Origin: Verrucomicrobia subdivision 3 bacterium UBA693
Lineage (GTDB): Bacteria; Verrucomicrobiota; Verrucomicrobiia; Limisphaerales; UBA8199
Direction of reading: 5' to 3'
DNA length: 27,928 nt
NCBI GenBank assembly: GCA_002298785.1
Contig: DBMR01000037.1
Location: forward strand, 1-27,928
In this document: positions 6,571-15,044 of the stretch, one piece after another
How positions within the stretch are numbered: the stretch's first letter is position 1
Layout of the letters: every line of letters begins with the position of its first letter
Translations under genes and position numbers: made by a program
Notes under the pieces: generated by a model
What the model was told of the DNA's origin: nothing
The model's database searches: none
What the model saw: only the letters and a program-made list of their open reading frames with translations

Positions 6571-7902
6571 CTAGGGCTTTCTCAACCGGTAGAAAGACGC
6601 GGGGCTGGTCATGGCATTGGTCAGGACCAGGCGGTTGCCCGAGCTGGCAACACCGTTGGTTAGCGGACTCCAGGAGCCTGCCGGAAATAAGGTGGCGCTG
6701 GTTTCCAAAATATAATTCCCCGCCTCCTGCGGCCACGAGAGCACCAACTGCCCGCTTGAAAAGACGACTTCCAGACCCGGAGCTGTCGCCAGCACGGGAG
6801 TGCCCTTGCGAATCGTATGATTGCCCCAGTCCGTGATGTATATGTTGCCGGCGGCGTCCACGCCGATATCCCAGGGATGATAAAAGCGAGTGTCGGCACC
6901 GGCCCCATCGGCTGTCCCCCTTACCAGCGGTCCGCCGGCGATAGTGGTCACCGTCCAATCACCAGCGACGGACGTCACGCGTCGAATCAGATCGTTGGAC
7001 TGGTCTGCCACCAGGAGGGTGTTCGTTCCAGCCACGGTCAGTCCGGCGGGAGAATTTAGCTGCGCGGCCACCCCCGGGCCATCGTTGGTTCCTTTGAACC
7101 CAGTCCCTGCAATGGTGGTTACCACCCAGTTCGGACCCGAAGGTGTGATCTGTCGAATGGCGTGGTTGCCAGAATCCGCTACGTAGAGATTCCCAACGGC
7201 GTCCACAGTGATCCCGTAAGGGAAATTGAAGGCGGCCGCGGAATTAATGCCGTCCAGGAAATCGAAGTTCAGCGGCGTGCCGACGATGGTGCTGACCATC
7301 CAGTTGGTCCCGGAACCCACCAATTCACGCACCGTGAAGTTGGCCATATCCACCACGAACAAATTGGTATTGGCGTCCACGGCGATCCCCCAGGGGCTCC
7401 AAAACCGCGCCTCGCTGCCTGGTCCATCCCCGCTGCCGTGGACACCGGCTAACCCGGCGAGAGTGGTCACCACCCAATTGGAACCCACGGGCGTGATCTG
7501 ACGGATGAGGTAGTTCGCGTAGTCAGCCACATAGAGAATTCCCGCCCGATCCACCGCAAGCCCATGCGGCAAACTAAATCGAGCCTGCGCATTAGTGCCG
7601 TCATTGCTGCCGCGCACACCCGCCTGGCCGGCGATGGTGGTCACGACCCAATTAGTCCCCACTGGCGTTATCTTTCTGATCGTGTGATTGTTCAGGTCGG
7701 AAACAAAAATATTTCCCGCGGGATCAACGACCAGGTTGCTCGGGAACTTGAAGCGCGCATCGCTGTTGGTCCCATCCGCGCTGCCCGAAACGCCGGCCAA
7801 CCCCGCAATGGTGGTGAAATTGTACGTCTGCGATTGCGCCGGGAGGCTTGAGCCAAGCCATAGGGCCCAGGCCAGGAATACCGAAATCAGGCTGGATTTC
7901 AT
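6571..7902 (-). CDS. secreted NHL-repeat beta-propeller protein
   Basis: The 443-aa product starts MKSSLISVFLAWALWLGSS, a signal peptide ending near PAQSQ. The frame is open for 30 codons upstream, but only this ATG places the signal peptide at the N-terminus. At least six repeats follow with the pattern F..P.G..VD..GN.YVAD..N..IR.ITP (NHL), separated by V.TIAG..G..G..DG. A C-terminal module (LVLSWPQEAGNYILETS ... FYRLRKP) is of a type I associate with secreted Verrucomicrobiota proteins. NHL propellers are ligand or protein-binding scaffolds; no catalytic function is evident. It may share a transcript with the downstream GNAT gene. Confidence 0.88.
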   Translation of the reverse strand: MKSSLISVFLAWALWLGSSLPAQSQTYNFTTIAGLAGVSGSADGTNSDARFKFPSNLVVDPAGNIFVSDLNNHTIRKITPVGTNWVVTTIAGQAGVRGSNDGTNAQARFSLPHGLAVDRAGILYVADYANYLIRQITPVGSNWVVTTLAGLAGVHGSGDGPGSEARFWSPWGIAVDANTNLFVVDMANFTVRELVGSGTNWMVSTIVGTPLNFDFLDGINSAAAFNFPYGITVDAVGNLYVADSGNHAIRQITPSGPNWVVTTIAGTGFKGTNDGPGVAAQLNSPAGLTVAGTNTLLVADQSNDLIRRVTSVAGDWTVTTIAGGPLVRGTADGAGADTRFYHPWDIGVDAAGNIYITDWGNHTIRKGTPVLATAPGLEVVFSSGQLVLSWPQEAGNYILETSATLFPAGSWSPLTNGVASSGNRLVLTNAMTSPASFYRLRKP

Positions 7903-8026
7903 GAGATAAGGATTTGCCCGACCACCGTATGAAATGCGGCGCGATGCGTCAAAAACCATATTCTCACCTTGCCCCGCTCGCGCTCCACACAAGCACCCGT
8001 GCCGCTCCCCGCGGGCGCAGAAGTAG

Positions 8027-8056
8027 AAAAGCGGTTGAGGTCATCCCCAACCGCTT
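8027..8056 (-). terminator. intrinsic terminator of the DUF4870 gene
   Basis: On the minus strand AAGCGGTTG (8056-8048) and CAACCGCTT (8037-8029) form a 9-bp stem with a 10-base loop, followed by TTC. It starts 35 bases after the stop of the DUF4870 gene. The T-run is short. Confidence 0.6.
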
Positions 8057-8090
8057 CCAATCCCACCTCCAAGAGCGATTGCTCGTAAAG

Positions 8091-8450
8091 TCACTTAACC
8101 AACCGCAAAGTCAGCGGATAGCGGTAACAATTTCCTTCCGAAGCTTTGATCGCGGCGATGACCGCCAGCACCAGCGAGCTCAGTCCGATCAGGATCAAGA
8201 GCGGCACACCGATGAGGATAAACGCCAGGGGTATGCAACAAAGCACGTACAGGATCACGGAAATGTGAAAATTCAGAGCTTCCTTGGCGTTGGCGGCGAC
8301 GTATTCCGACTCGTGTCGCATGGCCAGATAGACGACCAGCGGCAGAATGATACCAACTCCCAACAAAGCCGAAAGATGACTCAGCATGCTCCAAATCTTG
8401 TCAGTGCCGGTCGGAGCCAGCGGCGCGTAAACGGGTGAACCAGTTTCCAT
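8091..8450 (-). CDS. DUF4870 domain membrane protein
   Basis: This 119-aa small membrane protein has two to three hydrophobic segments: IWSMLSHLSALLGVGIILPLVVYLA-type at about 18-42, and a long paired segment at about 62-100. The diagnostic DUF4870 linker between them contains SEYVAANAKEALNFHIS. Family function is unknown. I use the ATG at 8450 (METGSP), with AAAGG 7 bases upstream, rather than the longer frame to 8537, whose extra residues look non-coding. It is monocistronic, with a hairpin terminator after it. Confidence 0.85.
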   Translation of the reverse strand: METGSPVYAPLAPTGTDKIWSMLSHLSALLGVGIILPLVVYLAMRHESEYVAANAKEALNFHISVILYVLCCIPLAFILIGVPLLILIGLSSLVLAVIAAIKASEGNCYRYPLTLRLVK

Positions 8451-8615
8451 ATATTGCCTTTCTGTTACTATTCCCCTTTTACCACAGACCCCACGCGCTG
8501 CTATTACAAAAGGGAAGTCTGCTTGTAGTGCGGTCACAGGCTCCCGTTAAGGTTGGGATGCAATGACCTCGCTACCGCCTGAGTCACAGCGAACCGCAGT
8601 CCAGCAATGTCGTGC

Positions 8616-9884
8616 CTATGCCTTCAGACCTTTCGAATCAAACTCCCACTTTTCGTTCTGCTTCAGCATATCGTCCCACGTCACCTCGGTGCGCCGATAG
8701 GCCGCGGCCCGGCCCAGGATCGTGGTCAAATTGCTGCGGACGCTGGGCGCGACGGTCGGATTGGTCCAATCGCCCCGGACAATGTTTTGATGGAAGGTCG
8801 CGATGTTTTTCTCGACGCCCACCAGGTAGATATTGTCGGTTTCGCCGGAGAAGGTTTCCTCCTGGCTGCGCAGCCAGCATTTGCCCCCGTAATTGGTCTC
8901 AGCCGTCCCCTTGGTGCCGAAGGCGCGCACGAGAATATCATCGAATCCAAACCCGACCTGCTTCGCGGTAAAGGTGACCGTGAGGTCCTCGGGAAACTGG
9001 TAGAGAACGGAGAAATGATCCCAGCAATCGCCCAAAAACGGCCGGGCCCGGCCACCGGAACCGATGGCTTTGACCGGGTTGGCGTTGACGATCCAGGTCG
9101 CGACGTCCAGCGCATGAATATTCTGTTCGGTGATCACGTCGCCGGAAAGCACCCGGTCGATGCCCCAACTGCGCAGGCGAACTTCGGGGTTGTTCGGCGC
9201 CTGGCGCAATTGCCGGTCGCGCTCTTCAAACATCAGGCTCGTTTGATATTCGGCATACACGTTGACGAGTTTGCCGATCTCACCTCGATGCACCCGCGCC
9301 AGCACTTCCTGGTAGGACGGCATGGCCCGTGTTTGAAAATCGACCTGGAAAGCCAGCTTTTTGCTCGTGGCCTGTTGGCCGGATTCGGCGATCGATTGGC
9401 ACCCGGGAACATCCACCGCCACCGGCTTGGCAAGATACACATGTTTCCCAGCGCTTACCGCCGCCGCCGCCTGCGCCGGATGAAAATAAGGCGGCGTCTC
9501 AATCGCCACCGCGTCGAGCTTTTCCTCGAGCAACCGCAGGTAGCCGGAGAGTCCGGTGAATCGTTTGGCGGCCGGAATGTTCAACTTCTGACCAACGGCA
9601 TCGACCCGGTCCGAAAAGTAATCCGCGATCGCCACGACATTATAATTGCCGTTCTTGGCGAAAAGCTCGGCGATCCAGCCACCCCGCCCCCCACAGCCAA
9701 TCACTCCAATATTAATCCGCGAATTGGCGTCCGCCGCCCCGACCAAAGCCGGTTTGAGGATCGTCATGCCCAGCGTGGCGACACCGGCGGTGGCGAGGAA
9801 CTTCCGGCGCGTGATATCGGGGCTGCCACCGGCAGGTTGCGGAAAACTCGGGGAGGGTGAGCTGTTTGAAGATCGCGATTTCAT
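8616..9884 (-). CDS. Tat-exported Gfo/Idh/MocA-family oxidoreductase
   Basis: The 422-aa product has a twin-arginine signal (TRRKFLATAG, Arg26-Arg27), a hydrophobic stretch and AALA-type cleavage region near residue 50. The NAD(P)-binding motif INIGVIGCGGRGG (57-69) follows, then YLAKPVAVDVPG, the family's catalytic-lysine EKP-type motif with Ala in place of Glu. The later EQNIHALDVATWI holds the usual active-site histidine region. Such enzymes oxidise or reduce sugars or their derivatives, and exported versions are common in this phylum for carbohydrate turnover. The substrate is unknown. The ATG at 9884 puts the Tat motif at the right distance; the frame continues to 9941. Confidence 0.9.
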   Translation of the reverse strand: MKSRSSNSSPSPSFPQPAGGSPDITRRKFLATAGVATLGMTILKPALVGAADANSRINIGVIGCGGRGGWIAELFAKNGNYNVVAIADYFSDRVDAVGQKLNIPAAKRFTGLSGYLRLLEEKLDAVAIETPPYFHPAQAAAAVSAGKHVYLAKPVAVDVPGCQSIAESGQQATSKKLAFQVDFQTRAMPSYQEVLARVHRGEIGKLVNVYAEYQTSLMFEERDRQLRQAPNNPEVRLRSWGIDRVLSGDVITEQNIHALDVATWIVNANPVKAIGSGGRARPFLGDCWDHFSVLYQFPEDLTVTFTAKQVGFGFDDILVRAFGTKGTAETNYGGKCWLRSQEETFSGETDNIYLVGVEKNIATFHQNIVRGDWTNPTVAPSVRSNLTTILGRAAAYRRTEVTWDDMLKQNEKWEFDSKGLKA

Positions 9885-10068
9885 GCCAGGAGATAACGCC
9901 CCGGCGGTCCCGATGTCAATGCCCGGAAACAACCCGACCACAACACCTCGACACGACGATCGCTGGCTCCCTCACCGCCGCTACGGAACTCAAATCCCGG
10001 CGCCACCGCGAGTGGACCGCGGTTTAATGGCTGATTGACTCCGCCCGCTTTTCGAGTATGCAGTGGGC

Positions 10069-10836
10069 ATGCGAGCGATTCCTTTGATGATTCTCACCAC
10101 CATGGCCACCGCTTGCGCCTTGTGGGCGCAGTCACCCGCACCGGGAAAGCAAGTGGAACAACAGCTCACCCTGAAAAACGGCGGAACAGTTCCGTACCTC
10201 CTCTACCTGCCCCAGGATTATGAGACGAAAACCGGCAAGGTGCCGCTAATGCTGTTCCTGCATGGACGCGGCGAAAGCGACGGGCCCTTGAGCGTCGTGA
10301 AGAAGTGGGGACCACCGCGCCTGGTGGAACACGGCGAAAACCTCCCTTACATCCTCGTTTCGCCGCAATGCCCGCGGTCCGATTCCTGGGACAAACCCAC
10401 GCAACAGGCGGCGCTGCTCGAATTGTTGCAGCACGTGTCCGACCAATTTCGCGTGGATACGGATCGAATCTACCTGACGGGACTGAGCATGGGCGGGTAC
10501 GGTTCCTGGCGGCTGGCGGCCGATCATGCGGACAAGTTCGCCGCGGTGGTGCCAGTTTGCGGCGGAGGAAATCCGGCCGACGCCCCGAAGCTCAAGTGGC
10601 TGCCGATTTGGGTCTGGCACGGCACCGAAGACAAGGCCGTTCCGTTCCGTCGTTCCACCGAGATGGTGGAAGCCATTCAACAGGCCGGCAGCACCACCAT
10701 TCGGCTAACGACCCTGGAATGGATCGGACACAACTCCTGGGAAGCCGCTTATGCCACACCGGAACTTTTCCAATGGCTGAATGGTCAATCCGCGAGCAAG
10801 AACCGTGAAAAGGCCGCAGCGGGCGGACCGAAGTAA
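10069..10836 (+). CDS. secreted esterase/dienelactone-hydrolase-like alpha/beta hydrolase
   Basis: The 255-aa product starts MRAIPLMILTTMATACALWAQ, a signal peptide. It contains the HGRG oxyanion loop (LMLFLHGRGESDG), the nucleophile elbow TGLSMGGYGSW (Ser140), Asp188 in WHGTEDKAVP and His221 in EWIGHNSWE, a complete triad in the normal order. It resembles the feruloyl/acetyl-esterase and PHB-depolymerase-like exported hydrolases that remove acyl groups from plant polysaccharides. An in-frame GTG two codons earlier (10063) is the alternative start. The gene is divergent from the oxidoreductase gene across 184 bases, which would allow shared control of polysaccharide-related functions. Confidence 0.85.
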   Translation: MRAIPLMILTTMATACALWAQSPAPGKQVEQQLTLKNGGTVPYLLYLPQDYETKTGKVPLMLFLHGRGESDGPLSVVKKWGPPRLVEHGENLPYILVSPQCPRSDSWDKPTQQAALLELLQHVSDQFRVDTDRIYLTGLSMGGYGSWRLAADHADKFAAVVPVCGGGNPADAPKLKWLPIWVWHGTEDKAVPFRRSTEMVEAIQQAGSTTIRLTTLEWIGHNSWEAAYATPELFQWLNGQSASKNREKAAAGGPK

Positions 10837-10863
10837 GTTTCCGGCGAATCCCCTTAACTAAAC

Positions 10864-10890
10864 AGCCGGAAGGAACGAGTCCTTCCGGCT
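10864..10890. terminator. bidirectional hairpin terminator
   Basis: AGCCGGAAGGA (10864-10874) and TCCTTCCGGCT (10880-10890) form a perfect 11-bp stem with a 5-base loop. It lies between the convergent esterase gene and the small secreted protein gene and could stop transcripts from both sides. There is no T-run, so its strength is uncertain. Confidence 0.7.
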
Positions 10891-10919
10891 GGGTAATCCT
10901 TGTTCAGACGCTGAATCGC

Positions 10920-11351
10920 TTACTTCGCCGGCGTCGTCACTTTCTTGGCTTCCCAATCGCGGGACTGGGTCTCGCCTTGACGTTCATAGGTGTTCTTACC
11001 TTTGATACCTTCAGCCGTAACCTTGCCGGTGTACTTCGAGGTCATCTTGTTATTGTTGAACTCGCGGGTAACCGAGAAGCTGATTTCATCGCCCTTGATC
11101 TTGCCGTCGTCGATCTTGGTTTCGACCGGGTCGCCACCTTGACGTCCCGGGGAGACGATCGCGCCGGTCAGCTTTTCGCCTTCGGCTTTGAGTTTGAGCG
11201 TCATTTTGCGTTCGGGACCCCCGTTGCGGCCGGGCACAGTCCACGAATAGGTGCCGTCCACCTTCTTATCTTGGGCCTGGGCTTGTACCAGGAACCCGAG
11301 CGCCAACACGGCGCAAACCGCCAGCTTCATCAGATTTGATATGTAGTTCAT
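10920..11351 (-). CDS. small secreted beta-rich protein
   Basis: The 143-aa product begins MNYISNLMKLAVCAVLALGFLVQAQAQ, a signal peptide with cleavage likely after AQA. The mature part alternates short polar strands (GTYSWTVPG, KMTLKLKAEGEKLTGAIVS, DEISFSVTREF, SKYTGKVTAEGIKG), like a small lipocalin-like or beta-barrel domain. The pattern G.W...G..........G..LTG.. is common in secreted proteins of this phylum, but no function is known. It is convergent with the esterase gene and shares the hairpin between them. Confidence 0.8.
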   Translation of the reverse strand: MNYISNLMKLAVCAVLALGFLVQAQAQDKKVDGTYSWTVPGRNGGPERKMTLKLKAEGEKLTGAIVSPGRQGGDPVETKIDDGKIKGDEISFSVTREFNNNKMTSKYTGKVTAEGIKGKNTYERQGETQSRDWEAKKVTTPAK

Positions 11352-11671
11352 AGTGTTTTGCAGGTTTCTATTTGTATTTTCGGGGCGTCCCTTGGCGCTG
11401 ATTCATGCTCCAATGAGACTCGATTATCCATTGGACGCTGCCCGGGCACAGAAGGTTACACCGTCTGCCCGTTTACGCTGGCAAATCCGCCACCCACCGC
11501 CCAAATAGCTGTAGCTATAATGCTTTATACCTGCAAACCCTGTGCTCACTTTAGCCCTGCTGAGCTTTCGCCCCACCCCGATGTCGCCGGAATGCTGGCG
11601 ATGCACCCGCACCAGTCGGCCAACCGGAGATCGCCACTCTGGCAAGGGCTTCATGTCGCGTCGGGCTCCGG
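11352..11671. other. intergenic stretch without a convincing gene
   Basis: I find no frame here with protein-like composition. An open minus-strand frame covers 11424-11879 but reads as low-quality, Arg/Gly-rich sequence. The only structure seen is a short palindrome ATAGCT-GT-AGCTAT at 11505-11518, next to a TATAAT-like string, with no matching -35 box. Confidence 0.5.
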
Positions 11672-11905
11672 TTAAAACCACAGGCTCATCGCGAGGACAC
11701 CGGCGGCGCTGGCGGCAATCCAAAGCCAGACGGTGTTTTCCGCTTTGGCCGACTGGATGCCTTCCAACCGCGCCCGCCTCAGTTGCGCCGCTGGAGTCAA
11801 TCGTGCGACGGCGCTTTCCGCCCTCGAAGTGAAGCTGAACCGCCGGGGAATGGTCACCGGAATTTCCACAGTTATACACTCACTGCACTGCGCTGATGTT
11901 TTCAT
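11672..11905 (-). CDS. small tail-anchored membrane protein (hypothetical)
   Basis: The 77-aa product has a polar N-terminal half (MKTSAQCSECITVEIPVTIP...) and a single hydrophobic C-terminal segment (about 58-77, TVWLWIAASAAGVLAMSLWF). This topology, ending in the membrane, gives it more credit than its length would. The gene is divergent from the MocR-type regulator at 12020, so its promoter would lie in the same 114-base interval as the candidate operator. No family is recognised. Confidence 0.5.
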   Translation of the reverse strand: MKTSAQCSECITVEIPVTIPRRFSFTSRAESAVARLTPAAQLRRARLEGIQSAKAENTVWLWIAASAAGVLAMSLWF

Positions 11906-11963
11906 GCGGACAACCTAATCCGCGTCGGCAAATCGAACAGATGCAGGTGTCGTGAATTCCGGG

Positions 11964-11997
11964 CAGTACAGTTACTTTCACTCAAAAATCTGTACTG
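11964..11997. promoter_or_regulatory. candidate MocR autoregulatory operator
   Basis: CAGTACAG (11964-11971) and CTGTACTG (11990-11997) are perfect 8-bp inverted repeats with centres 26 bases apart. Both also fit CWGTACWG, so they can be read as direct repeats. They end 22 bases before the regulator's ATG and lie between two divergent genes. GntR/MocR regulators commonly bind paired sites near their own promoters; the link to this protein is inferred. Confidence 0.5.
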
Positions 11998-12019
11998 GTC
12001 ACTTTTGGGTGGAAGTGTT

Positions 12020-13522
12020 ATGCTGCGATTGTTCAGGACGAACTATCTTAGTGCCATGATTCAACAGGAACCTGTCGATCGCCCCGCCGCCGAACCACCA
12101 GCGCTACCCGTCGCGCTTTACGAGCAGGTCGCTTCCCGCATCTCCAGCCTGGTGCATCGAGGCACACTGCGCCCCGGCCAGAAGGTGCCTTCCGTGCGCA
12201 GTTGCAGCCGCCAGCAAAACGTCAGCATTTCCACAGTCACGCAAGCCTACCGACTGCTCGAGGATCGCGGCATTATCGAGGCCCGGCCGCAGTCTGGATA
12301 TTACGTGCGCCCCCAGCGCTGGCTGCTTCCCGCCGAGCCTTCGATTTCACGTCCCTCTGTCCATCCCGTGAAGGTGGCGGTCACCGACCTGGTGCTTCAG
12401 GTGGTCAAGGCGGGACGGAATCCGAACCTGGTCAAGCTGGGCGCCACCCTGCCCCACCCGGAGTTGTTTCCCAATCGCGAACTGATCCGCGCTGCCTCCG
12501 CTGCCGGACGCCGGGCGCCAGAAGCGTCGAACAGCTACGATATTCCGGCGGGAAACCTGGCGCTGCGCGGGCAGATCGCACGCCGGGCCATGGAAGCCGG
12601 TTGCACCCTGGCGCCGGACGATATCATTACCACCTGCGGCGCTACCGAAGCCTTGAATCTATGCCTGCGCGCCGTGGCCAAACCGGGCGACATCATCGGC
12701 ATCGAATCCCCCACTTATTTCGGAATTCTCCAGATCATTGAGTCGCTCGGGATGCGGGTGTGCGAGATTCCCACCTTCCCGCGCGAGGGCGTCTGCCTGG
12801 ATGAACTCGAGGATCGGCTCCAGTGCTGCGACATCAAGGCCTGCGTGTTCGTCCTCAACTACAACAACCCGCTCGGAAGCTGCCTGCCGGACGAGAAAAA
12901 ACGGCGGCTCGTGAAGCTGCTGTCCGAGCGGCGGGTGCCGTTGATCGAGGATGACATCTACGGCAACCTCAATTTCGGCCCCACCCGACCCAAGGTGGCG
13001 AAAGCGTACGACGAGGACGGCTGGGTGATGCTCTGCGATTCGTTCACCAAGACGCTTTCTCCCGGTTATCGCGTCGGGTGGGTGGCGCCGGGGCGTTTCC
13101 GGGAGAAGGTCGAATTTCTGAAGTGTGTGAACACTAGTTTCACCCCGCCCTTGCCGCAGATGGCGATCGCCGAATTTCTCAACAACGGCGGTTACGACCA
13201 TCACTTGCGCAAAATCCGGCGCTTGTACTCGAACCAGGTCCAGATGATGGGCGAGGCTGTCAGTCGCTACTTTCCGCCGGGGACCAAATCCACGCGCCCG
13301 AGCGGCGGAGTCTGTCTGTGGGTGGAATTACCCAAAGGCGTGGACACGCTCAAGCTATATCACAAAGCCATGGCCGCCGGGATCAGCACCGCCCCCGGCG
13401 CCTTGTTCTCGGCCAAGAGCAAGTTCTCCAATTTCCTTCGGCTCAATTGCGGCAACCCGTGGTGTGAATCGATCGAAAACGCGCTGCGCACCCTCGGGCA
13501 ACTCGCGGCCCAGCAACTCTAA
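12020..13522 (+). CDS. MocR-type GntR regulator with aminotransferase-like domain
   Basis: The 500-aa product joins an N-terminal GntR winged helix (about 30-95; LYEQVASRISSLVHRGTL, then GQKVPSVRSCSRQQNVSISTV) to a fold-type I aminotransferase domain. The PLP-lysine motif is SFTKTLSPGYRVGW (Lys344 with this start), with YNNPLGSC and EDDIYG upstream as in the family. MocR proteins use PLP or an amine as a signal, often for vitamin B6, GABA, taurine or peptide metabolism. No such target gene is adjacent. I chose the ATG at 12020 because GGTGGAAG lies just upstream; an ATG at 12056 is the alternative. A candidate operator precedes it. Confidence 0.9.
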   Translation: MLRLFRTNYLSAMIQQEPVDRPAAEPPALPVALYEQVASRISSLVHRGTLRPGQKVPSVRSCSRQQNVSISTVTQAYRLLEDRGIIEARPQSGYYVRPQRWLLPAEPSISRPSVHPVKVAVTDLVLQVVKAGRNPNLVKLGATLPHPELFPNRELIRAASAAGRRAPEASNSYDIPAGNLALRGQIARRAMEAGCTLAPDDIITTCGATEALNLCLRAVAKPGDIIGIESPTYFGILQIIESLGMRVCEIPTFPREGVCLDELEDRLQCCDIKACVFVLNYNNPLGSCLPDEKKRRLVKLLSERRVPLIEDDIYGNLNFGPTRPKVAKAYDEDGWVMLCDSFTKTLSPGYRVGWVAPGRFREKVEFLKCVNTSFTPPLPQMAIAEFLNNGGYDHHLRKIRRLYSNQVQMMGEAVSRYFPPGTKSTRPSGGVCLWVELPKGVDTLKLYHKAMAAGISTAPGALFSAKSKFSNFLRLNCGNPWCESIENALRTLGQLAAQQL

Positions 13523-13531
13523 ATCCGATTC

Positions 13532-13682
13532 GACAAACCTCAATCCGGTAGGGACGACTTTCACGTCGTCCCCAAAATAGCCCCCTTCCGTCCGACAAGA
13601 CTTCCCCCGAATTCCAACACCTCGCCCCACGTAGATTTATATTTATATATATTGGGGACGACGTGAAAGTCGTCCCTACCAG
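13532..13682. repeat. REPIN-like repeat, left of the RAYT gene
   Basis: Two inverted 27-bp REP units lie at 13547-13573 and 13654-13680; the second is the exact reverse complement of the first. Each is a hairpin of GGGACGAC and GTCGTCCC arms around a 6-base loop (TTTCAC). An 80-base spacer, ending in a TATATATATT tract, separates them. The unit, with its leader GACAAACCTCAATCC, recurs at 14253-14405. Together the two copies bracket the RAYT gene as direct repeats. Confidence 0.9.
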
Positions 13683-13750
13683 ACGTTTGGATCATCGCGA
13701 GCGTCGAAATTTTTCCTTTTGCCTCCAGGGACACAGGCTACATTCTATCT

Positions 13751-14239
13751 ATGGCCAAAGGCGAAGGCACGTTCCGCGATACCGGTCGTCAGACTCCGGC
13801 TGCTCGCGCACATATCTTCCTTGGACAACCGAATATCTTCTTCGTGACCGTCAATGCCAAGGACGCCGTGCCCTGGATGGCCAACGCCACGGTCCAAACG
13901 TCACTGGCAGAGATTTGGCGCATCGAAGCGACGACATGGCGCGTGGGATACTACCTGATCATGCCGAACCACGTACATTTCTTCTGCGCGCCATACGATT
14001 TGCGTTTCGGCATCGACCAATGGGTGGAGTTCTGGAAAAGCCGTTTCAGCCGGCGCCACCTGGACCAATCCTGGTCCTGGCAAAGAAAATCCTTTCACCA
14101 CCGCATACGCAATCGCATCGAGTACGAGGAGAAGTTGAGTTACGTGCAGAACAATCCGCTGCGCAAACAGTTGGTGGTACAGGCAGACCAATGGCCCTTC
14201 CAAGGGCGCATCCACGACCTCTGGTGGACCGCGGATTAA
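13751..14239 (+). CDS. REP-associated tyrosine transposase (RAYT), Y1/HUH family
   Basis: The 162-aa product has the HUH-nuclease motif MPNHVHFF (His74, His76) of the Y1 transposase superfamily. It also has the RAYT block YVQNNPLRKQLV (Tyr131 on) followed by WPF. RAYTs are IS200/IS605-related single-strand nucleases thought to mobilise REP/REPIN hairpins, here presumably the copies on either side. The length is near the low end for the family, but the conserved parts are present, so it could be active. The ATG at 13751 has no clear ribosome site. No accessory gene travels with it. Confidence 0.88.
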   Translation: MAKGEGTFRDTGRQTPAARAHIFLGQPNIFFVTVNAKDAVPWMANATVQTSLAEIWRIEATTWRVGYYLIMPNHVHFFCAPYDLRFGIDQWVEFWKSRFSRRHLDQSWSWQRKSFHHRIRNRIEYEEKLSYVQNNPLRKQLVVQADQWPFQGRIHDLWWTAD

Positions 14240-14252
14240 CCCGAATCTGGTG

Positions 14253-14405
14253 GACAAACCTCAATCCGGTAGGGACGACTTCCACGTCGTCCCCAGAATA
14301 CCCCCCCCTTCCTTTCGACAAGACTGTCACCGCATTCCAGCACCTCACCCCACGTAAATCAGTATTTATATATATTGGGGACGACGTGAAAGTCGTCCCT
14401 ACCAA
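14253..14405. repeat. REPIN-like repeat, right of the RAYT gene
   Basis: This is the second copy of the unit at 13532-13682, in the same orientation. REP arms lie at 14268-14294 (one change, loop TTCCAC) and 14377-14403 (identical to the other copy). The spacer is clearly related to the first, with scattered differences and two extra bases. It begins 13 bases after the RAYT stop codon. Confidence 0.9.
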
Positions 14406-14501
14406 GCATAATGGCGCCTCACGTAAGCAGAGGCACGTCGACCGACGGATTCACGGCCAAATCACCGGTCCGGAAACGTCGGTGAACCGGCCGGCAGAAT
14501 T

Positions 14502-14547
14502 GGGGACGACGTGGAAGATTAGGGACGACGTGAGAGTCGTCCCTACC
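14502..14547. repeat. degenerate tandem REP copies
   Basis: A broken REP half (GGGGACGACGTGGAAG, 14502-14517) is followed directly by a nearly complete REP (14522-14547, loop GTGAGA). Downstream, CCCTACC is followed by a near copy of what follows the REPIN at 14403 (both reach TAATGGCGCC), so this is a local duplication of the REPIN 3' edge. Confidence 0.75.
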
Positions 14548-14666
14548 AGGTATAATGGCGCCGCTAAACTGGCCGACAGATTTGAGTACAACCTGAAAGC
14601 CGACCCCAACCGGCTCGATTTCCCCTCCGGCAGCGAGGCCCTTGACGCCAATGCTAATCTAAAGCC

Positions 14667-15044
14667 ATGCCTTGGTCGGAATTTCAGGTACTCTTTTGCC
14701 GGCATGTCCACTGCCAGCCGTCAGCCTATGTGGAAACGGCTTTCCGCAAATGCCTCTATTGGCACGCGCGAATCCTCGCTCCCCTCGTCCGGCGACTGGC
14801 CCCGGAGTTTTTCGCCGAAGATATCAAATTCATCACTTACCTCGGCGCCTGTACCGGTTTACGCGAGATCACCGCCGACTTGCAGACCTTCCGCGACGTG
14901 AACCTGGGGCGACGCAACTTCTGGCGCACCGGCTTGAGAATTCGCGTTTCCGGCCGAAAAGCCGGGAGGCTGGCGGAACGACTGATGGCCCAGGAACGCA
15001 AAACCGCCGCAACAGCCAAGACGGACGTGTTGGCCGAAGGCTGA
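14667..15044 (+). CDS. hypothetical protein
   Basis: The 125-aa product begins MPWSEFQVLFCRH and is mixed helical with protein-like composition. It contains a hydrophobic/aromatic core (FRKCLYWHARILAPLVRRL, then FITYLGACTGL) and a basic C-terminal half. There is no signal peptide and no recognised domain. No ribosome site is evident at the ATG. It follows the REP cluster and precedes the flippase gene by 131 bases. Confidence 0.6.
   Translation: MPWSEFQVLFCRHVHCQPSAYVETAFRKCLYWHARILAPLVRRLAPEFFAEDIKFITYLGACTGLREITADLQTFRDVNLGRRNFWRTGLRIRVSGRKAGRLAERLMAQERKTAATAKTDVLAEG

Noticed and set aside
8607..9860. Plus-strand open frame of 417 codons
   Set aside because: It is antisense to the Tat-exported oxidoreductase, which has all family motifs; the plus frame shows none.
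11424..11879. Minus-strand open frame of 151 codons
   Set aside because: It overlaps the better 77-aa membrane protein frame, and its composition is not protein-like.
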